Source: Siphonodentalium dalli (Eukaryota > Mollusca > Scaphopoda > Gadilida > Siphonodentaliidae). Taken from it: a stretch of DNA of 64,000 nt. Position 1 is the first letter of the stretch; the number at the start of each line of letters is the position of its first letter. The notes under the pieces were generated by a model. That model saw only the letters and a list, made by a program, of their open reading frames with translations. It was not told the DNA's origin and ran no database searches. A program made the position numbers and the translations under genes. Of the stretch, positions 11,631-24,227 are shown piece by piece. The DNA lies in the NCBI GenBank assembly GCA_032622095.1, contig CP136061.1, positions 256,898,077 through 256,962,076 of the forward strand, given 5' to 3'.

Positions 11631-13392
11631 TTTGGCAGAAACATGGGATGTTAATATGACAATATTTGCCGAATTTATATGTCCAGTGACTGTTTTAGTC
11701 CAATTAGATCAATGGGGACACCTTAATTTGGCAGAACCATGGGATGTTATGACAATATTTGAAGAACTTATATGCCCATTGACTGTTTTAATCCAATTAG
11801 AACAACGGGGACCCCTTAATTTAGCAGAAACATGGGATATTATGACAATATTTGCTAAAATTTATATGCCCAGTGACTGTTTTAATCCAATTAGATCAAT
11901 GGGGACCCCTTAATTTGGCAGAAACATGGGGTGTTATCAGTGTTATGACAATATTTGCAGAATTGATATGCACAGTGACTGTTTTAGTCCAATTAGAACA
12001 ATGGTTACCCCTTAATTTGGCAGAAACATGGGATGTTATGACAATATTTGCAGAATTGATATGCCCAGTGACTGTTTTAGTCCAATTAGAACAATGGGGA
12101 CCCCTTAATTTGGCAGAAACATGGGATGTTATGACAATATTTGCAGAATTTATATGCCCAGTGACTGTTTTAGTCCAATTAGATCAATGGGGACACCTTA
12201 ATTTGGCAGAAAGATGAGATGTTATGACAATATTTGAAGAATTTATATGCCCGTTGACTGTTTTAATTCCAATTAGAACAATGGGGACCCCTTAATTTAG
12301 CAGAAACATGGGATATTATGACAATATTTGCAAACATTTATATGCCCAGTGACTGTTTTAATCCAATTAGAGCAATGGAGACCCCTTAATTTGGCAGAAA
12401 CATGTGATGTTATGACAATATTTGCAGAATTGATATGCCCAGTGACTGTTTTATTCCAATTAGATCAATGGGGACCCCTTAATTTGGCAGAAACATGGGG
12501 TGTTATGACAATATTTGCAGAATTGATATGCCCAGTGACTGTTTTAGTCTAATTAGAACAATGAGGACACCTTAATTTGGCAGAAACATTGGATGTTATG
12601 ACAATATTTGCATAATTTATATGCCCAGTGACTGTTTTAGTCCAATTAGAACAATGGGGACCCCTTAATTTGGCAGAAACATGTGATGTTATGACGATAT
12701 TTGCAGAATGTATATGCCCAGTGACTGTTTTAGTCCAATTAGATCAATGGGGACACCTTAATTTGGCAGAAAGATGAGATGTTATGACAATATTTGAAGA
12801 ATTTATATGCCCAGTGACTGGTTTAATTCCAATTAGAACAATGGGGACCCCTTAATTTAGCAGAAACATGGGATATTATGACAATATTTGCAAAAATTTA
12901 TATGCCCAGTGACTGTTTTAATCCAATTAGAGCAATGGAGACCCCTTAATTTGGCAGAAACATGTGATGTTATGACAATATTTGCAGAATTGATATGCCC
13001 AGTGACTGTTTTATTCCAATTAGATCAATGGGGACCCCTTAATTTGGCAGAAACATGGGGTGTTATGACAATATTTGCAGAATTGATATGCACAGTGACT
13101 GTCTTAATCCCATTAGAAGAATGGGGGCCCCTTAATTTGGCAGAAACATGGGATGTTATGACAATATTTGCAGAATTTATATGCCCAGTGACTGTTTTAG
13201 TCCAATTAGAACAATGGGGACCCCTTAATTTGGCAGAAACATGGGATGTTATGACAATATTTGCAGAACTTATATGCCCAGTGACTGTTTTAGTCTAATT
13301 AGAACAATGAGGACCCCTTAATTTAGCAGAAACATGGGATATTATGACAATATTTGCAAAAATTGATATGCCCAGTATTTTAATCCAGTTAA
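11631..13392. repeat. 93-bp minisatellite array, about 19 units
   Basis: The unit is TTGGCAGAAACATGGGATGT, TATGACAATATTTGCAGAAT, then TATGCCCAGTGACTG and on to CAATGGGGACCCCTTAA; period 93 bp (for example 12019 and 12112). Because 93 is a multiple of 3, a forward frame stays open over several units (11852-12217, 12328-12552, 12888-13298) and encodes a 31-residue repeat. Stops and frameshifts in many units argue against a protein. A block of about six units repeats at about 560 bp spacing (12328 and 12888), giving a higher-order repeat. Confidence 0.85.
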
Positions 13393-13462
13393 GCATCCCA
13401 TTGTGTATCGATTGCATCACCTGACATATGTACATGTATAGCACTTAATTTGGGGGACATGT

Positions 13463-13608
13463 CTCTATTCCGAAGGTTCGCTATTCCGAAGGTTCATTAT
13501 TCAGAAGGTTATTTTTGCAATTCCGAAGGTTCACTATATTCCGAAGGTTCGCTATTCCGACGGTACGCTATTCCAATGGTTCTCTATTCCATAGGTACGC
13601 TGTTCTGA
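13463..13608. repeat. Degenerate CTATTCCGAAGGTTCG minisatellite
   Basis: About nine diverged 15-16 bp units of CTATTCCGAAGGTTCG. It is preceded by GGGGGACATGTC, as is the related array at 22675. An inverted related array lies at 23140-23235. Confidence 0.8.
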
Positions 13609-13689
13609 TAATGATGGAAAAGCCGTACAAAACAATGGAACCCTCAATTTAATGTCCTCATAGTATTAAACATCCATACCAAATTTCAT

Positions 13690-15110
13690 TGTTATACATG
13701 TACCTCATATTAAAAGGCTAAGCCTAATTTCCCATATCTTTGTGTGACCCACATTATGTGAGTAGAGGGGGGTGCCCAAAAGCAGAAGAGTCCACAAATA
13801 GAGGTACCGGTACATGTACCATGTCTTACCCACCGGATGGGGATCCAAGCACAGAGTATCTGAATGTTTACTGTTGCAATATCTGTAAACATACTAGTAC
13901 CAGTAGTGAGTAGTCCAGTACACACAAGTCAACCTGACATACAATGTATCTGTAGGTGAGTGAGAATCTATAGCCATGTACGATCGGGAGTACTACTACA
14001 TGTACATACTGAGAATGTATGATTATGTTGTGTGCCAGTGTGAATATATTTATATACATGTACCCGTTATGGTGTGAAATCCCATCCCCCCCCCCACCCA
14101 GCCCCACCAACAAAAATATTTCAAAGTAATATACATATGTATCTAGATTCCAAACTCTTCATGTCTATTGTACTTGGTATACCTTATACATGTAACTTAT
14201 AGACTTATCTGCTAAAAGATCTGCCAGTTATTCTTTCTTCAGAGACAACAGTGCACTGGATTCGTATACCGGTATACTGGTAATAATATCTGAAATACCA
14301 AAGAGAAGGTGCTGTTGTGTACGCATGCTACTGGTACATGTACATGAGGAACCTTATGAATATTCCATCTAAATATTCATTAACTGGTATATCAAGACGA
14401 TTCAAGAGCCCTGACAAAGTTAAGAGATAAGAGACATTAAAGCATGACAGGCACATATCAAATTATGGATGTGTCATTCTGATGAATACTAGTACATGTA
14501 ATGTATACACCGGTATACATGAACATGTATGTTAAACCTTAAGTTAAGGTACATGTACATTATTGTAATCAGATGATACATGTATACAGGTACATGTACA
14601 TTAAATCTGTTGTCGGGACATACTGGTGTGAACACATGTACATGTATGATACTGCTATCAGTACCGGTATATGAAAGAGAAGTCATTTGTCACATGGACA
14701 TAGAGAAAGATGAAGAAGATGTCTAACTGGTCCCTGCATTAAAGATACATGTACTTTAGCGTTGGCATTGTGCACATGTACCGTACTGTACATGTACCTT
14801 TATTGCTGTTGAAAAGGTCACAACAGTTAAAATCACCATAAACAGAAAGAATATTTTGTTTAGACATACCGGTACAATACATGTGCAGTACATGTGTACC
14901 GGTATGTAAAGTGTATGCGATAAAGTACAATCAACACAGGAGAAGGCAGGGAAACCCAACTGAATGAACTATGGTTAAAACTTCAACCAAGCTGTTTACA
15001 ACTTACCAATGTGCTATGACATCTCCCCCCATGTACCGGTACATGTTAAGTTACCATACCTTACCGGTATACATGTACATGTATCTTCCCATTTTCACCA
15101 ATGACAGTTT
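13690..15110. repeat. Region rich in ACATGTAC and ACCGGTA words
   Basis: Dozens of self-complementary words (TACATGTAC, ACCGGTA, ATACATGTA) are interspersed in otherwise unique spacer, for example 14500-14660 and 14880-15080. The short minus-strand frames here are formed by these words. No gene is seen. Confidence 0.65.
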
Positions 15111-15461
15111 TTCGTAGTCACATGGTCACATACAATGAGAGCAATTGGCCATTCAATATTGAGGTAAACAAAATTCAGGTGCAGGAGAGGGGAGGGGTGG
15201 ATAGACCGGGTAATTTTCAACAACAAAATTCTGAATTATAATGCCTCTGGCAAAGAAAAAACATCCTTCATTGTCACCAATGATATTTTTCTCTGAGTCA
15301 CATAGTAATATTGAAAGATAAAATGATACCACTGGTAACTGGCCACCTTACAGTAAGAACAACCAGTCAATGACTGTGCGGTCGCTCACCAGACTGCAAA
15401 GACTGATAATACTGGGACTCTGGAGACCATAACTGTAGTTTTATTTAACTGTTAGCCGGTG

Positions 15462-15570
15462 GAGCCGTGGTGTAGTTGCATTTCGGCCGCTGTGGCAATG
15501 CTAACTGCACCGCAGTTAAGTGGACACTTATTTTGTCCAGCAGGGTACTTTTTTTCTCCCCACATGTTCG
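15462..15570 (+). repeat. Dispersed repeat: AGCCGCGGTGTAGTTGCATT family
   Basis: Segment of the form GGAGCCGTGGTGTAGTTGCA, TTTCGGCCGCTGTGGCAA, ACCGCAGTTAAGTGGACACT, TTGTCCAGCAGGGTAC. Further copies occur at 21160-21240 and 21550-21655 (same strand), and at 20222-20330 and 21328-21420 (mostly opposite strand). Confidence 0.75.
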
Positions 15571-16297
15571 TAAACCAGACTTGAAAATTGGTGTCGCCTT
15601 ATTAACTAAAATAAGCTGGTGTGAAAGGTTGAAATATATTTTTTGTAAAGAGACTGTTCATTTGATGCAATAGAGTTAATTCTATGAGTACATGTACCAC
15701 AGTGAACAAGCCAGGGATTTTTTGGAGACACCTGTTTTTGGGCAATGATATTCCGAAGGCATATCCTGAATGACTGAGTGGAGGAAGGTTTGGGAGTGGG
15801 TAACCCGGGGTTACTAACCCCCTGCTGATGGTGGAGGCATGTTCTTCCTCCTGGAATTGTTTTTGAAAATCCATTGCATTGAGAGCTAATCTAGGGTTCT
15901 TTGCGTCAGTATTTTGAATTTTACTGAGAGGTCAATTTGATAAAGTTTCTCAACCATAACTTTGGAAATGTTTAGATATGTAGCGATTGGAAATGCTTAT
16001 AAGTTATTGTCAGATATCCTTTGGTTTGAACAATGGATTATGCTTTAATATCCTGGCTGCTTGAAATGAGACTTACCATTATCACTTTTAATTCATATAA
16101 TACGCTATTTTCTAAAATCCAAGTGAGAGACACATACTAGTATATAATATACATGTACTAGTAAAGAAACATTGTCTATTAAGTTAGTAATTACTATTAG
16201 TACTAATCTCTATGTTAATTTTTCATTTGGTTTCATGAGATCACACCTGATAACAAGGTTTATTTGATACAATTGTCATTGTTCCTGTACTATTTTT
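15571..16297. other. Intergenic, no gene seen
   Basis: A minus-strand frame at 15602-15874 has no recognisable feature. A small palindrome (TAACCCGGGGTTA) lies at 15800-15812. Confidence 0.5.
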
Positions 16298-17312
16298 GAT
16301 TGAAATACGGAAGACTGAATGATAACAAACCTGAACTCAAACTACATGTATTTCAAGTTTTAACAGATGAAAGCTAGATAAAGCCCAACATACTTTTACA
16401 GTATGATTCCAACTGTTAAACTTAAATATTTTTGTAAACTTAAATACCTTATGTCAATATATATAGATTTTTGATTGAAATACTGAAGGCTGAATGATAA
16501 CAAACCTGAACTCAAACTACATGTATTTCAAGTTTTAACAGATGAAAGCTAGATAAAGCCCAACATACTTTTACAGTATGATTCCAACTGTTAAACTTAA
16601 ATATTTTTGTAAACTTAAATACCTTATGTCAATATATATAGATTTTTGATTGAAATACTGAAGGCTGAATGATAACAAACCTGAACTCAAACTACATGTA
16701 TTTCAAGTTTTAACAGATGAAAGCTAGATAAAGCCCAACATACTTTTACAGTATGATTCCAACTGTTAAACTTAAAATATTTTTGTAAACTTAAAGGCAC
16801 GGTTGGCCTTAATTGTCGAAAATATTAATATTTGTTCCAAACACCGTAAACAGAAAAACATTAAAACGCATATAGTTTCGTCCATATATATACCATGACC
16901 ATCGCGTAAACAGCATGTTATCATAAAGACCTACTATATTTTACATAAGCAAGAGCCTGATTGTGTTACAGAAAACAGCACAATGCTACTGGCTAATCAC
17001 ACACAAATGGCATAAACGCTCTTTATTAGCTCCCTATCAGGAATTCACCAACAAGAACGCTCATTATATTTACCATCATAATATAAACAAACGCCAGAAA
17101 AGTAACTTTTTATGCTTTTGTTTACATAACAATGGTCAAACATATGACAATAACATACTGTTTATAAATGCGATATTTCTTATTTGTATACGGACAAAGT
17201 CTGCCTACATTTTGATGTTCTTTCTGTTTGTGGCGGTTTTTGACGGGTGGAAATATTTTACAGGATACCCACCGCCAAGGCCAACCGTACCTTTAAATAC
17301 TGTATGTCAATA
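16298..17312. repeat. 175-bp tandem triplication, third unit interrupted
   Basis: GATTGAAATAC... starts at 16298, 16473 and 16648, a 175-bp period with near-identical units. The third unit is interrupted within GTAAACTTAA|ATAC by the TTAA-flanked element at 16795-17292 and resumes with ATACTGTATGTCAATATATA. Confidence 0.85.
16795..17292 (+). mobile_element. TTAA-type MITE, copy 1
   Basis: A 498-bp element with ends AGGCACGGTTGGCCTT and its inverse AAGGCCAACCGTACCT, flanked on both sides by TTAA (16791-16794, 17293-17296). Units 1 and 2 of the surrounding triplication show the empty site with a single TTAA. TTAA duplications are typical of piggyBac- and Kolobok-mobilised elements; which one mobilised this is not resolved. 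The open frame 16963-17319 crosses the element end and is not a gene. Confidence 0.85.
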
Positions 17313-17514
17313 TATATAGATAATTTCCATCTTGTTATGATATGAATCGGGACCAAAAAGAAAAAAAAAGTTAAAAAAACAACAAAAAAACCTCTGGATA
17401 TGACCCTGATGTACCATGTGGCTATACTGGTAGTCACAATGAGTTACGCTATCCCCAAAGTTTCACTATCCCCAAAGTTTCACAAAAACAGGGAAATAGT
17501 GGATTTATTACTGT

Positions 17515-17985
17515 CAACGTCAAGTACAAGCCTGAAAATAGCGTGTCTGTCATTTGCAGAATGAGGTCCCCAGAGGGTTCATTTAGTGATACTATCCCGC
17601 ATAGCGGGCTAGCATCACCAAATTCACCCTCTGTACTAGTAGACCTCATTCTGCTTAGGCCTCATCTTCTGGGAAGTATCTATAGTATCAAATTAACATT
17701 GTTTTTAGTTACGTTTTCCCTTCGGGGAAGTTTCTATATCCCCTAATTTGCAGAAGATAAAATCCATAATCGAGGCGCCCAATGGGTGAACATCAACAAC
17801 TTCAACTGAGGAACTTCAATCTGATTCTAGGTTTGCCGACGGCATGAGCAGAATGGGGTCCCCAGAGGTTGAATTTAGTGATGCTAGCCCGCTATGCGGG
17901 ATAGCGTCACTAAATTCACCCTCTGGGGACCTCATTCTGCAAATGACAGTCAGGCTATTTGCAGGCTTGGTCAAGTATAAGTTAA
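17515..17985. repeat. Nested inverted repeat with two hairpin cores
   Basis: Left arm 17515-17660 and right arm 17846-17985 are inverse copies (AATAGCGTGTCTGTCATTTG against CAAATGACAGTCAGGCTATT). Each arm itself contains a self-complementary core built from GAATGAGGTCCCCAGAGG and TCCCGCATAGCGGG (17556-17660; 17846-17945). Confidence 0.8.
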
Positions 17986-18382
17986 ATCATTCAAATTGTA
18001 TATACGGTATAGACTGTATACATGTACATACCGTAACAGGTCGGGTGAACCACTGTTTGATTTGATAAGACCGATTGGTCTAAAATTTACTGATACAAGA
18101 TTACAGGCCCTCAAACTTTGCATTTTGTGCCAGGGTTGATGTTTTACCAATCCCGTCACCCATATTCGAGGCAGGGGTAGGGTCAATAATATACATGTAT
18201 GACGGGGTGTCATAAGGGACATTACAGTGACTATAGACATTTTTACAATAGAGACGAAATTTAGCACCCCTGATTTAAAAATTGCGAGTGCACACATGAA
18301 CGAGTGCGAGAGCAGTTGCTCCCGTCTCCTTGGAAGGATTGATTGATCAGTTGTTCACAATACAGGTACCTGATAGTAATAC

Positions 18383-18730
18383 ATGTAGGGCTGAAGGGGT
18401 CATTCCCACAAAAAAACCTGCTGAAGTTCAAGAGTACACAGGATTTGAAAATGTGCTGAAGGGTACACAAGGTTTGTGATTGGCATTAACACCATAACTA
18501 AACTGTTGTTCTGACGCCCATTAGCAGTTTATTTTGAGTTCATTTTGATGTTCATTGGAACGCAAACAATTATCCTCTAGTTTAACAATAATCATGGCAG
18601 ATACCGGTACGAATAATAAACATCATTTAGAACGAGATTTAAAAATGTACCTTCAGCACATTTTCAAAACGTGTGTACCCTTCAGCATTTTTTTGGTGAG
18701 AGCGACCCCTTCAGAATTAGTAGGGTTATA
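18383..18730. repeat. Inverted repeat around CTGAAGGGGTC
   Basis: GCTGAAGGGGTCATTCCCAC and GAAAATGTGCTGAAGGGTAC (18389-18471) are mirrored by TACCTTCAGCACATTTTCAA and GCGACCCCTTCAG (18649-18715). Arms are about 75 bp with a 180-bp spacer. Confidence 0.7.
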
Positions 18731-20215
18731 AAATCACATGATGTACATGTACATGTAGATGTGGTTCAAATCAGGATGTGTCCAACCTGGTAATTAACTT
18801 ATTGTTAACCTTTTTTTCTCCATTTATTAAATTAATAAAGGTAGGCCTGCATCATGCATGTACCGGGTACTAGTACTAGTAAGGCCAAAGAAAAAAGATA
18901 CTATGTTTCCGTACATCGACCGACCCTAAAAATAACCCGCCGACCCTAAACTTTTTATTGATATTTTGAGAAAAAGTCTAAATTTTCGCAATTTTAATTT
19001 CCTGAGAGTGGATCTCCTGCCTGCTTTATGTCTTGTTTGGGACTTATGGAACACTATCAACAGACATGGTGGGTGTGTATCTGTATATATACATGTAAAG
19101 AGGTTATCACTGCATATATTAGGGGTATACATGTAGCTATTGTTTCCAAAAACCAGGCATGCTCGGTGGGCTTACTGGCTACCCCCAGACAATGGGATGT
19201 AATCGTCACAATACATGTACGGTATAATGGCGGTATTATTGGTAAAATTCTTATAAAAAGTTAGTGACATCAATTTTGTACCAAGTTTATAGCCAAATTT
19301 ATGAAAATGTGGTATGTGAATAATAAAAAACATACGTAAGCATGAAGTAAGTTTGATTTTTTATCAATCTTAATGTATATTTCCACTGTGTTGATCAAGT
19401 AATACTTTCCCCATGGCACGGGTTGGCATTTTATGTCACTTTGGTCGAGGTAGTTCAATATTTCTGCAGCTGGATAAAAAATATCAAAATAAAATAAAAT
19501 AAAATAAAAAGTACCTACCCTAATTTTTTCGTTATGTTACCGGAAACATACAATCTTTTTTCTTTGGCCTAATCAAGAATTATACTTAATACTGGTCAGT
19601 ATGATGGTCAGTCTGATTTCATTGTCACTCAAGTGAAAATTCGGACGACGACGATTCAAGATTTCGTAAGTGGAAGGAGTTCCATACATGTAAGTAAGTA
19701 TTAAACTGGTAGTTAGACTGCACATGCTCATATAAATATCCTTGGAAACCATCAATTGCGAAGTAATCGCAGTTGTGTGCACCGGTACATAAAAATAATG
19801 GCTGGAAAGATCACAGGGTAGTCAATCTCAATCTACAACAACATCAATGTCACAATCATCATGTACAATGTACCGGTAAGGCGACACTGCAATCATGGGA
19901 ACAATCTATCCACGATTTTGTCGGACCCGATTCCTCCACCCGAAAATATCAAAGAAAATTAAATCGACCATATTACTCCATACCGTAGATATCTTCGTCT
20001 GAACTAGTAACTACGCTTAATTGTAAATACATGTTTTTACATTTCGATTCGGGATGCGACAATTGGGGATCAACTAACGCTAATTATTTCGCCATCTCTA
20101 GTCATTCCATTAATATATATATATTTTTTGGGTGGAAGAATAAGTTTTATACACGTACTACAGGTACATGCATGTATTTAAATCGGGTTTTCCAACTTCC
20201 AAGTTCACTATTTTA
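18731..20215. other. Intergenic with an AAAAT microsatellite
   Basis: An (AAAAT) run occupies about 19486-19511. No coding feature is recognised; open frames are short on both strands. Confidence 0.5.
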
Positions 20216-20221
20216 TTTACA

Positions 20222-20410
20222 TACCCTGCTTGACAAAACAAGTGTCCAATGTCATTGCGGTGTATTTGCCATTCGGCCGCGGTGTCAGATTTTGGAACTG
20301 CAGTTGAGCACCGCGGCCAAACGGCAAGTACGGTACACCATGGCCAAATGGCAAGTACACGGCAACCCAACTGTAGTTAGCCGGTAGAGCCGCGGTAGTT
20401 GCATTTCCAG
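20222..20410 (-). repeat. Dispersed AGCCGCGG family, rearranged copy
   Basis: ACAAAACAAGTGTCCAATG and GCCATTCGGCCGCGGTGTCA are inverse matches to the copy at 21160-21240. A direct fragment (TAGCCGGTAGAGCCGCGGTA) follows at 20378-20397. Confidence 0.65.
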
Positions 20411-21125
20411 TCCTTCGATTCTGTAAAATGCAGGAGTGTGGTTGGTCAATCGCCTAACCTGAAACCCAGGCGTGTGATTTTGGTGGATATTTTGGGGGTA
20501 TAAAATGACGAACGAAGACTCCAAATTAAATCAATTGTTATCACCATTGTGATTCATCTTGTACACATGTATTCTTCACATTGAAGTAATTAAAACTCCA
20601 TTCTCGAATTGCGTCGTAATGCTTCGGTTGGATGTAAGTTGTTATGAAATGCGACCAGAGACCACGTAACCACGTGAGAGTTTCCTGTTGTGTGAACTCT
20701 CTCGATATTTTTTTAAATAATGTTTGATTGCCCCGAACTCAAGTTTCAATTTCTATTCATCTTCGCCATCCATCGGGGCGGCTTTTTTTAGAACGCAACA
20801 CATGGTACCAAAATTACGTCCCGTTGGTGATGGGGGTGCACGGTGGGATTAATTTAAATATGTCATGTTGGTAACAATATCTAGCCGAGAATTCCTCAGA
20901 CCTACAGACGAATGCGACAACATCACTAAACGCACCTGACTATAAGAATGTTCTAGCGCTTGCGCAAAACTTAAAACAATTACTTCCGTCGTATACGGTG
21001 TGTCCGTCAGTCTTCTCCAGCAAACAAGGTTGATCGTTATCATAAACCCTTTTTCAATCGTGCGCCGAATATCGCCGAGGAGTTTTGATTAATTACTCGC
21101 CAAGATTTAATTTCAGGCGTGCTAT
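20411..21125. other. Intergenic, no gene seen
   Basis: No repeat or coding signal beyond short chance frames. Confidence 0.45.
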
Positions 21126-21154
21126 GGTGCGCGAGCGCACGCCTCATAATCGAA

Positions 21155-21655
21155 GGCCTGCATTTCAGCCGCGGTGGCAACGCTAACCGCACCGCGGTTA
21201 AGTGGACACTTGTTTTGTCCAGCAGGGTACTGTAGTATGCACATTCCAACAAACTTTTGTACCAACAGCCAAGTACGGTATGCTTAAGCCTACCAGTCAC
21301 TGCTATGCATTCTGGGGCCCCAAGCATACCCCGCTGGACAAAGCAAGTGTCCATTGGTACCGTGGTGTATTTGCTGTTCGGCCGCTGTGTCAAGAGTTTG
21401 TAACTGCAGTTAACGGCAAATTCACTGCTGCTGAACAGCAACTACTAGTACCCTCATGGCCGAATGACATGTACGCCGTGGTTAGATTTCTGGTTTGTGT
21501 CGTCTTTTTTCGGTTTAATTTTAATGAAAGTACACCACGGGCCCACGGCCCAACTGTATTTAGCTGGTGGAGCCGCGGTGTAGTTGCATTTCGGCAGCGG
21601 TGGCAATGCTATCCACACCGCAGTTAAATGGACAGTTGTTTTGTCCAGCAGGGTA
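21155..21655. repeat. Three copies of the AGCCGCGG family in mixed orientation
   Basis: Forward copy 21160-21240 (TTTCAGCCGCGGTGGCAACG ... TTGTCCAGCAGGGTACTG), reverse copy 21328-21420 (CGCTGGACAAAGCAAGTGTC), forward copy 21550-21655 (GGTGGAGCCGCGGTGTAGTT). The two outer copies flank the inverted one. Confidence 0.7.
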
Positions 21656-21659
21656 CTAA

Positions 21660-22486
21660 AACTTAAAAGGATACAACTGTATTGAGATTGGTCTGAACGA
21701 GATTGGTCTGAGACTGAACGTTCATAACATCATGCATGGTGCATTGATGGATTGAATTTGATGCATACTGCATACAGTGTAGTCTATGGCTATGCACTTA
21801 CCATTCGGCTGTTAGTTTAAGCTGGAGTCTTGTTTTAATCCAGAGAACAAATCACACATGTGACATTCACAATGTCAACAACAGGTCAACGCCAATATGA
21901 ATATTCAATAACATGATCATCTTCAAGTTCAAGTTGTTGAAATGTTGGCGAAATTGTTGTGTTCTGTGATCACTCTATCGTTGATTTAAGGTCCATGGTA
22001 CTGTAATAATTTGCTTGATGTTGTCCTCGGTGTTTACGAAACTGGTTCGTGGGTGAGGTAGAAAATGTTGAGAAAATGAAATGCGCTTTCAACTTTGACC
22101 TGTTGACAATGACACTGATTTCGAATACTTTTGCATCGCCTACTGTCGAAAAATTGCGATGTATAACTCCAAATTGATTCATCGTGGTGTTGTTTTAAAA
22201 ATCACTGTTGTTAAATCACACTATAATGATGCCGGTCATTTGGTAGGGACAGTTGAGAATTGAGTTGTTCAACTCGCCTAACAAATCAATGAACAATGTA
22301 TCAGCGACATTCTGAACTCTTCGACCTGTGACCTCTGGATCAATTTTCCCACAATGCTTCGCAAAAGCGGAGCGGAAGTCACGTGATTTTTAACCCATTT
22401 TTCTTGTCCGGATTTTCATCGCGTCGAAATTCTGTTTCATGGTATTGTAAAAATTAATGACGTCATTCACGCCTAAACATGAAAAG
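21660..22486. other. Intergenic, no gene seen
   Basis: Nothing recognisable apart from short chance frames. Confidence 0.45.
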
Positions 22487-22517
22487 CAACAACGCGCCTG
22501 CGGCGCGTTGTGGTTGC
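22487..22517. repeat. GC-rich hairpin
   Basis: CAACGCGCC and GGCGCGTTG pair around TGC. A related word (CGCCTGCGGCG) recurs in the array at 36627-36798. Confidence 0.6.
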
Positions 22518-22659
22518 TAATATGATTACGTCAGTACGTATGGACAACCCAAAACACGTACGTCCATCTATAAAATGATAAATGTATGTTTCATAGGAGT
22601 GCCTGTATTTCTGGCCAACTTGGGATATACGATCACGCCAGTGCGTATTGCCCGTAGGA

Positions 22660-22800
22660 CGGGGACATGTCACTCTATGTCCAAAGGTTCGCTATTCCCA
22701 AAATTCATTATACCAAAATTTCGCTATTCACAACGTTCTCTATATTCCTCAATATTCAGAAGGTTTTTATAACTTGTTATTTTGAAGTTTCATTCTATTA
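22660..22800. repeat. Degenerate relative of the CTATTCCGAAGGTTCG array
   Basis: GGGGACATGTC followed by units such as AAAGGTTCGCTATTCCC and CTATTCACAACGTTC; the same composition and leader as 13453-13608. Confidence 0.65.
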
Positions 22801-22863
22801 TCTATATTCTAAAGTATTGAGAGGGTTCTTTATCATAAGACTCTTTTTATGAAGGAAATAACT

Positions 22864-23130
22864 TAAAGGCACTCAATCCGATAAGACGCTGCTAAATTAC
22901 TCTTTCTTTGGCTTCGGTGGGGAAAAAAATATTTGATTAGTGTCGAACCCACCCATCAAAGCTCAGAGTAATTAGATATCGATCTTTGCAGTTTGCTATT
23001 TTTATTGTTCTGGGCCTAATCGTGCCAGGACGAGGTCAAAACGGGCGGTCTCCCAGATAAAGATGGATAACTGTAAAATCGTGGTAATAATAACTACTTG
23101 GTATTAGAGTTGTCCATCTTTTCTGGTTAA
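22864..23130. repeat. AAGGTACTCAATCC family, 5' part
   Basis: Starts TAAAGGCACTCAATCCGATA and is similar through TCAAAGCTCAGAG and GATAAAGATGGATAACT to the copies at 23776 and 31179. No right end is found. An internal stem (GATGGATAACT...AGTTGTCCATC) is present at 23062-23118. Confidence 0.65.
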
Positions 23131-23139
23131 ATACGCCCA

Positions 23140-23235
23140 GAATAGCATACCTTCAGAATAGCGAACCTTCTTAATAAGAACCTTTGGGATAGCGACCCTT
23201 CGGAATATGGAACCTTCGGAATAATGAACCTGATC
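23140..23235. repeat. Inverted CTATTCCGAAGGTTCG minisatellite
   Basis: Units such as AATAGCGAACCTTC and CGGAATATGGAACCTTCGG are the reverse complement of the array at 13463-13608. Confidence 0.7.
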
Positions 23236-23773
23236 CTGTATGAAGAGCCCATGACACGTCCATCAATAAATGTATACATGTTTCATGGGACTGTTTATAT
23301 ATACATATATAATAATATAAGACTGGAGTAAAGTTGAGACCAACATGTCTTTGTTAATACTGGTGCTCAGATTTCAGCGAAATTTGGTGTGGTGACTCGG
23401 GGTGCCCTGGCAGAGTGAATAATGCCGTTAGTTTTTCTAAATTTTTATTTAAACAAATTTAAATAAATTTAAAAAATATGAACATATGTGAATATTTAGG
23501 TACAAATAAACGTATTTGCACGAGAATATGTTGCAGCCCCAGATATAGAGGAATGTGGGAATGTGGGCCACAGTTAGACATGGGTCAGAGTGAGATATTG
23601 CCTCTAACATTTCTTCCTATTTCCAGACCAATATCCATGGCGCCAGTCAAGAGATATTAGCCATATAGCACATGTTACTATATTTCTTCAAAATGCAATC
23701 GGCAGGTGAAGGTTGAATCTGGCCAAGCAACCAATTTTCAAGGCAAAATTATTTAATTTAATTTTTGCAATTT
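23236..23773. other. Intergenic, no gene seen
   Basis: AT-rich spacer; one short frame (23478-23660) without recognisable features. Confidence 0.45.
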
Positions 23774-23775
23774 TA

Positions 23776-24223
23776 AAGGTACTCAATCCGAATTAACCCT
23801 CGCAGATTACTATTTCCTTGACTTCAGAGGTGAAAAATATTTGATTCAAGTCGAGGAACCCACAACATCAAAGCTCAGAGTGATCAGATACCGATTTTTA
23901 AAATCTATCATTTTAATTTTACGTAGCCCAGCAAACAGCAGACAAGAATACTTTCTCTGACCAAATTGCAGATGGAGATGGATAACTCTAAAATCAACTG
24001 AGTTTTTTTTTTGTGTGTGTCAGATGTTTGACAAACCAGCAATATTCGTTGAGCAAAAAGTTGATAAATAAATTACAGGTTTTTGTCAATTTTATGCCAT
24101 AATTGACTTCAGTTAGCATTATTTTCGAGCAATTAATTCTGTCAACTGAAGCGGCATTTCAAAAAAAGTTCTTGTTGTTGGAATCTGATGATATGGGGAC
24201 TATTGATTCGGATTGAGGACCTT
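23776..24223. mobile_element. AAGGTACTCAATCC inverted-repeat element
   Basis: Ends AAGGTACTCAATCCGAA and its inverse TTCGGATTGAGGACCTT bound 448 bp. TA precedes the left end and CA follows the right, consistent with a mutated TA target duplication. Non-coding. Related full or partial copies lie at 22864, 30663-30915 and 31179. Confidence 0.7.
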
Positions 24224-24227
24224 CAAG

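Noticed and set aside
11852-13298. Long repeating open frame (31-residue repeat protein)
   Set aside because: Frame openness follows from the 93-bp unit length; many units have stops or shifts and there is no start context.
16963-17319. 118-codon frame
   Set aside because: It lies inside the TTAA MITE and crosses its right end.
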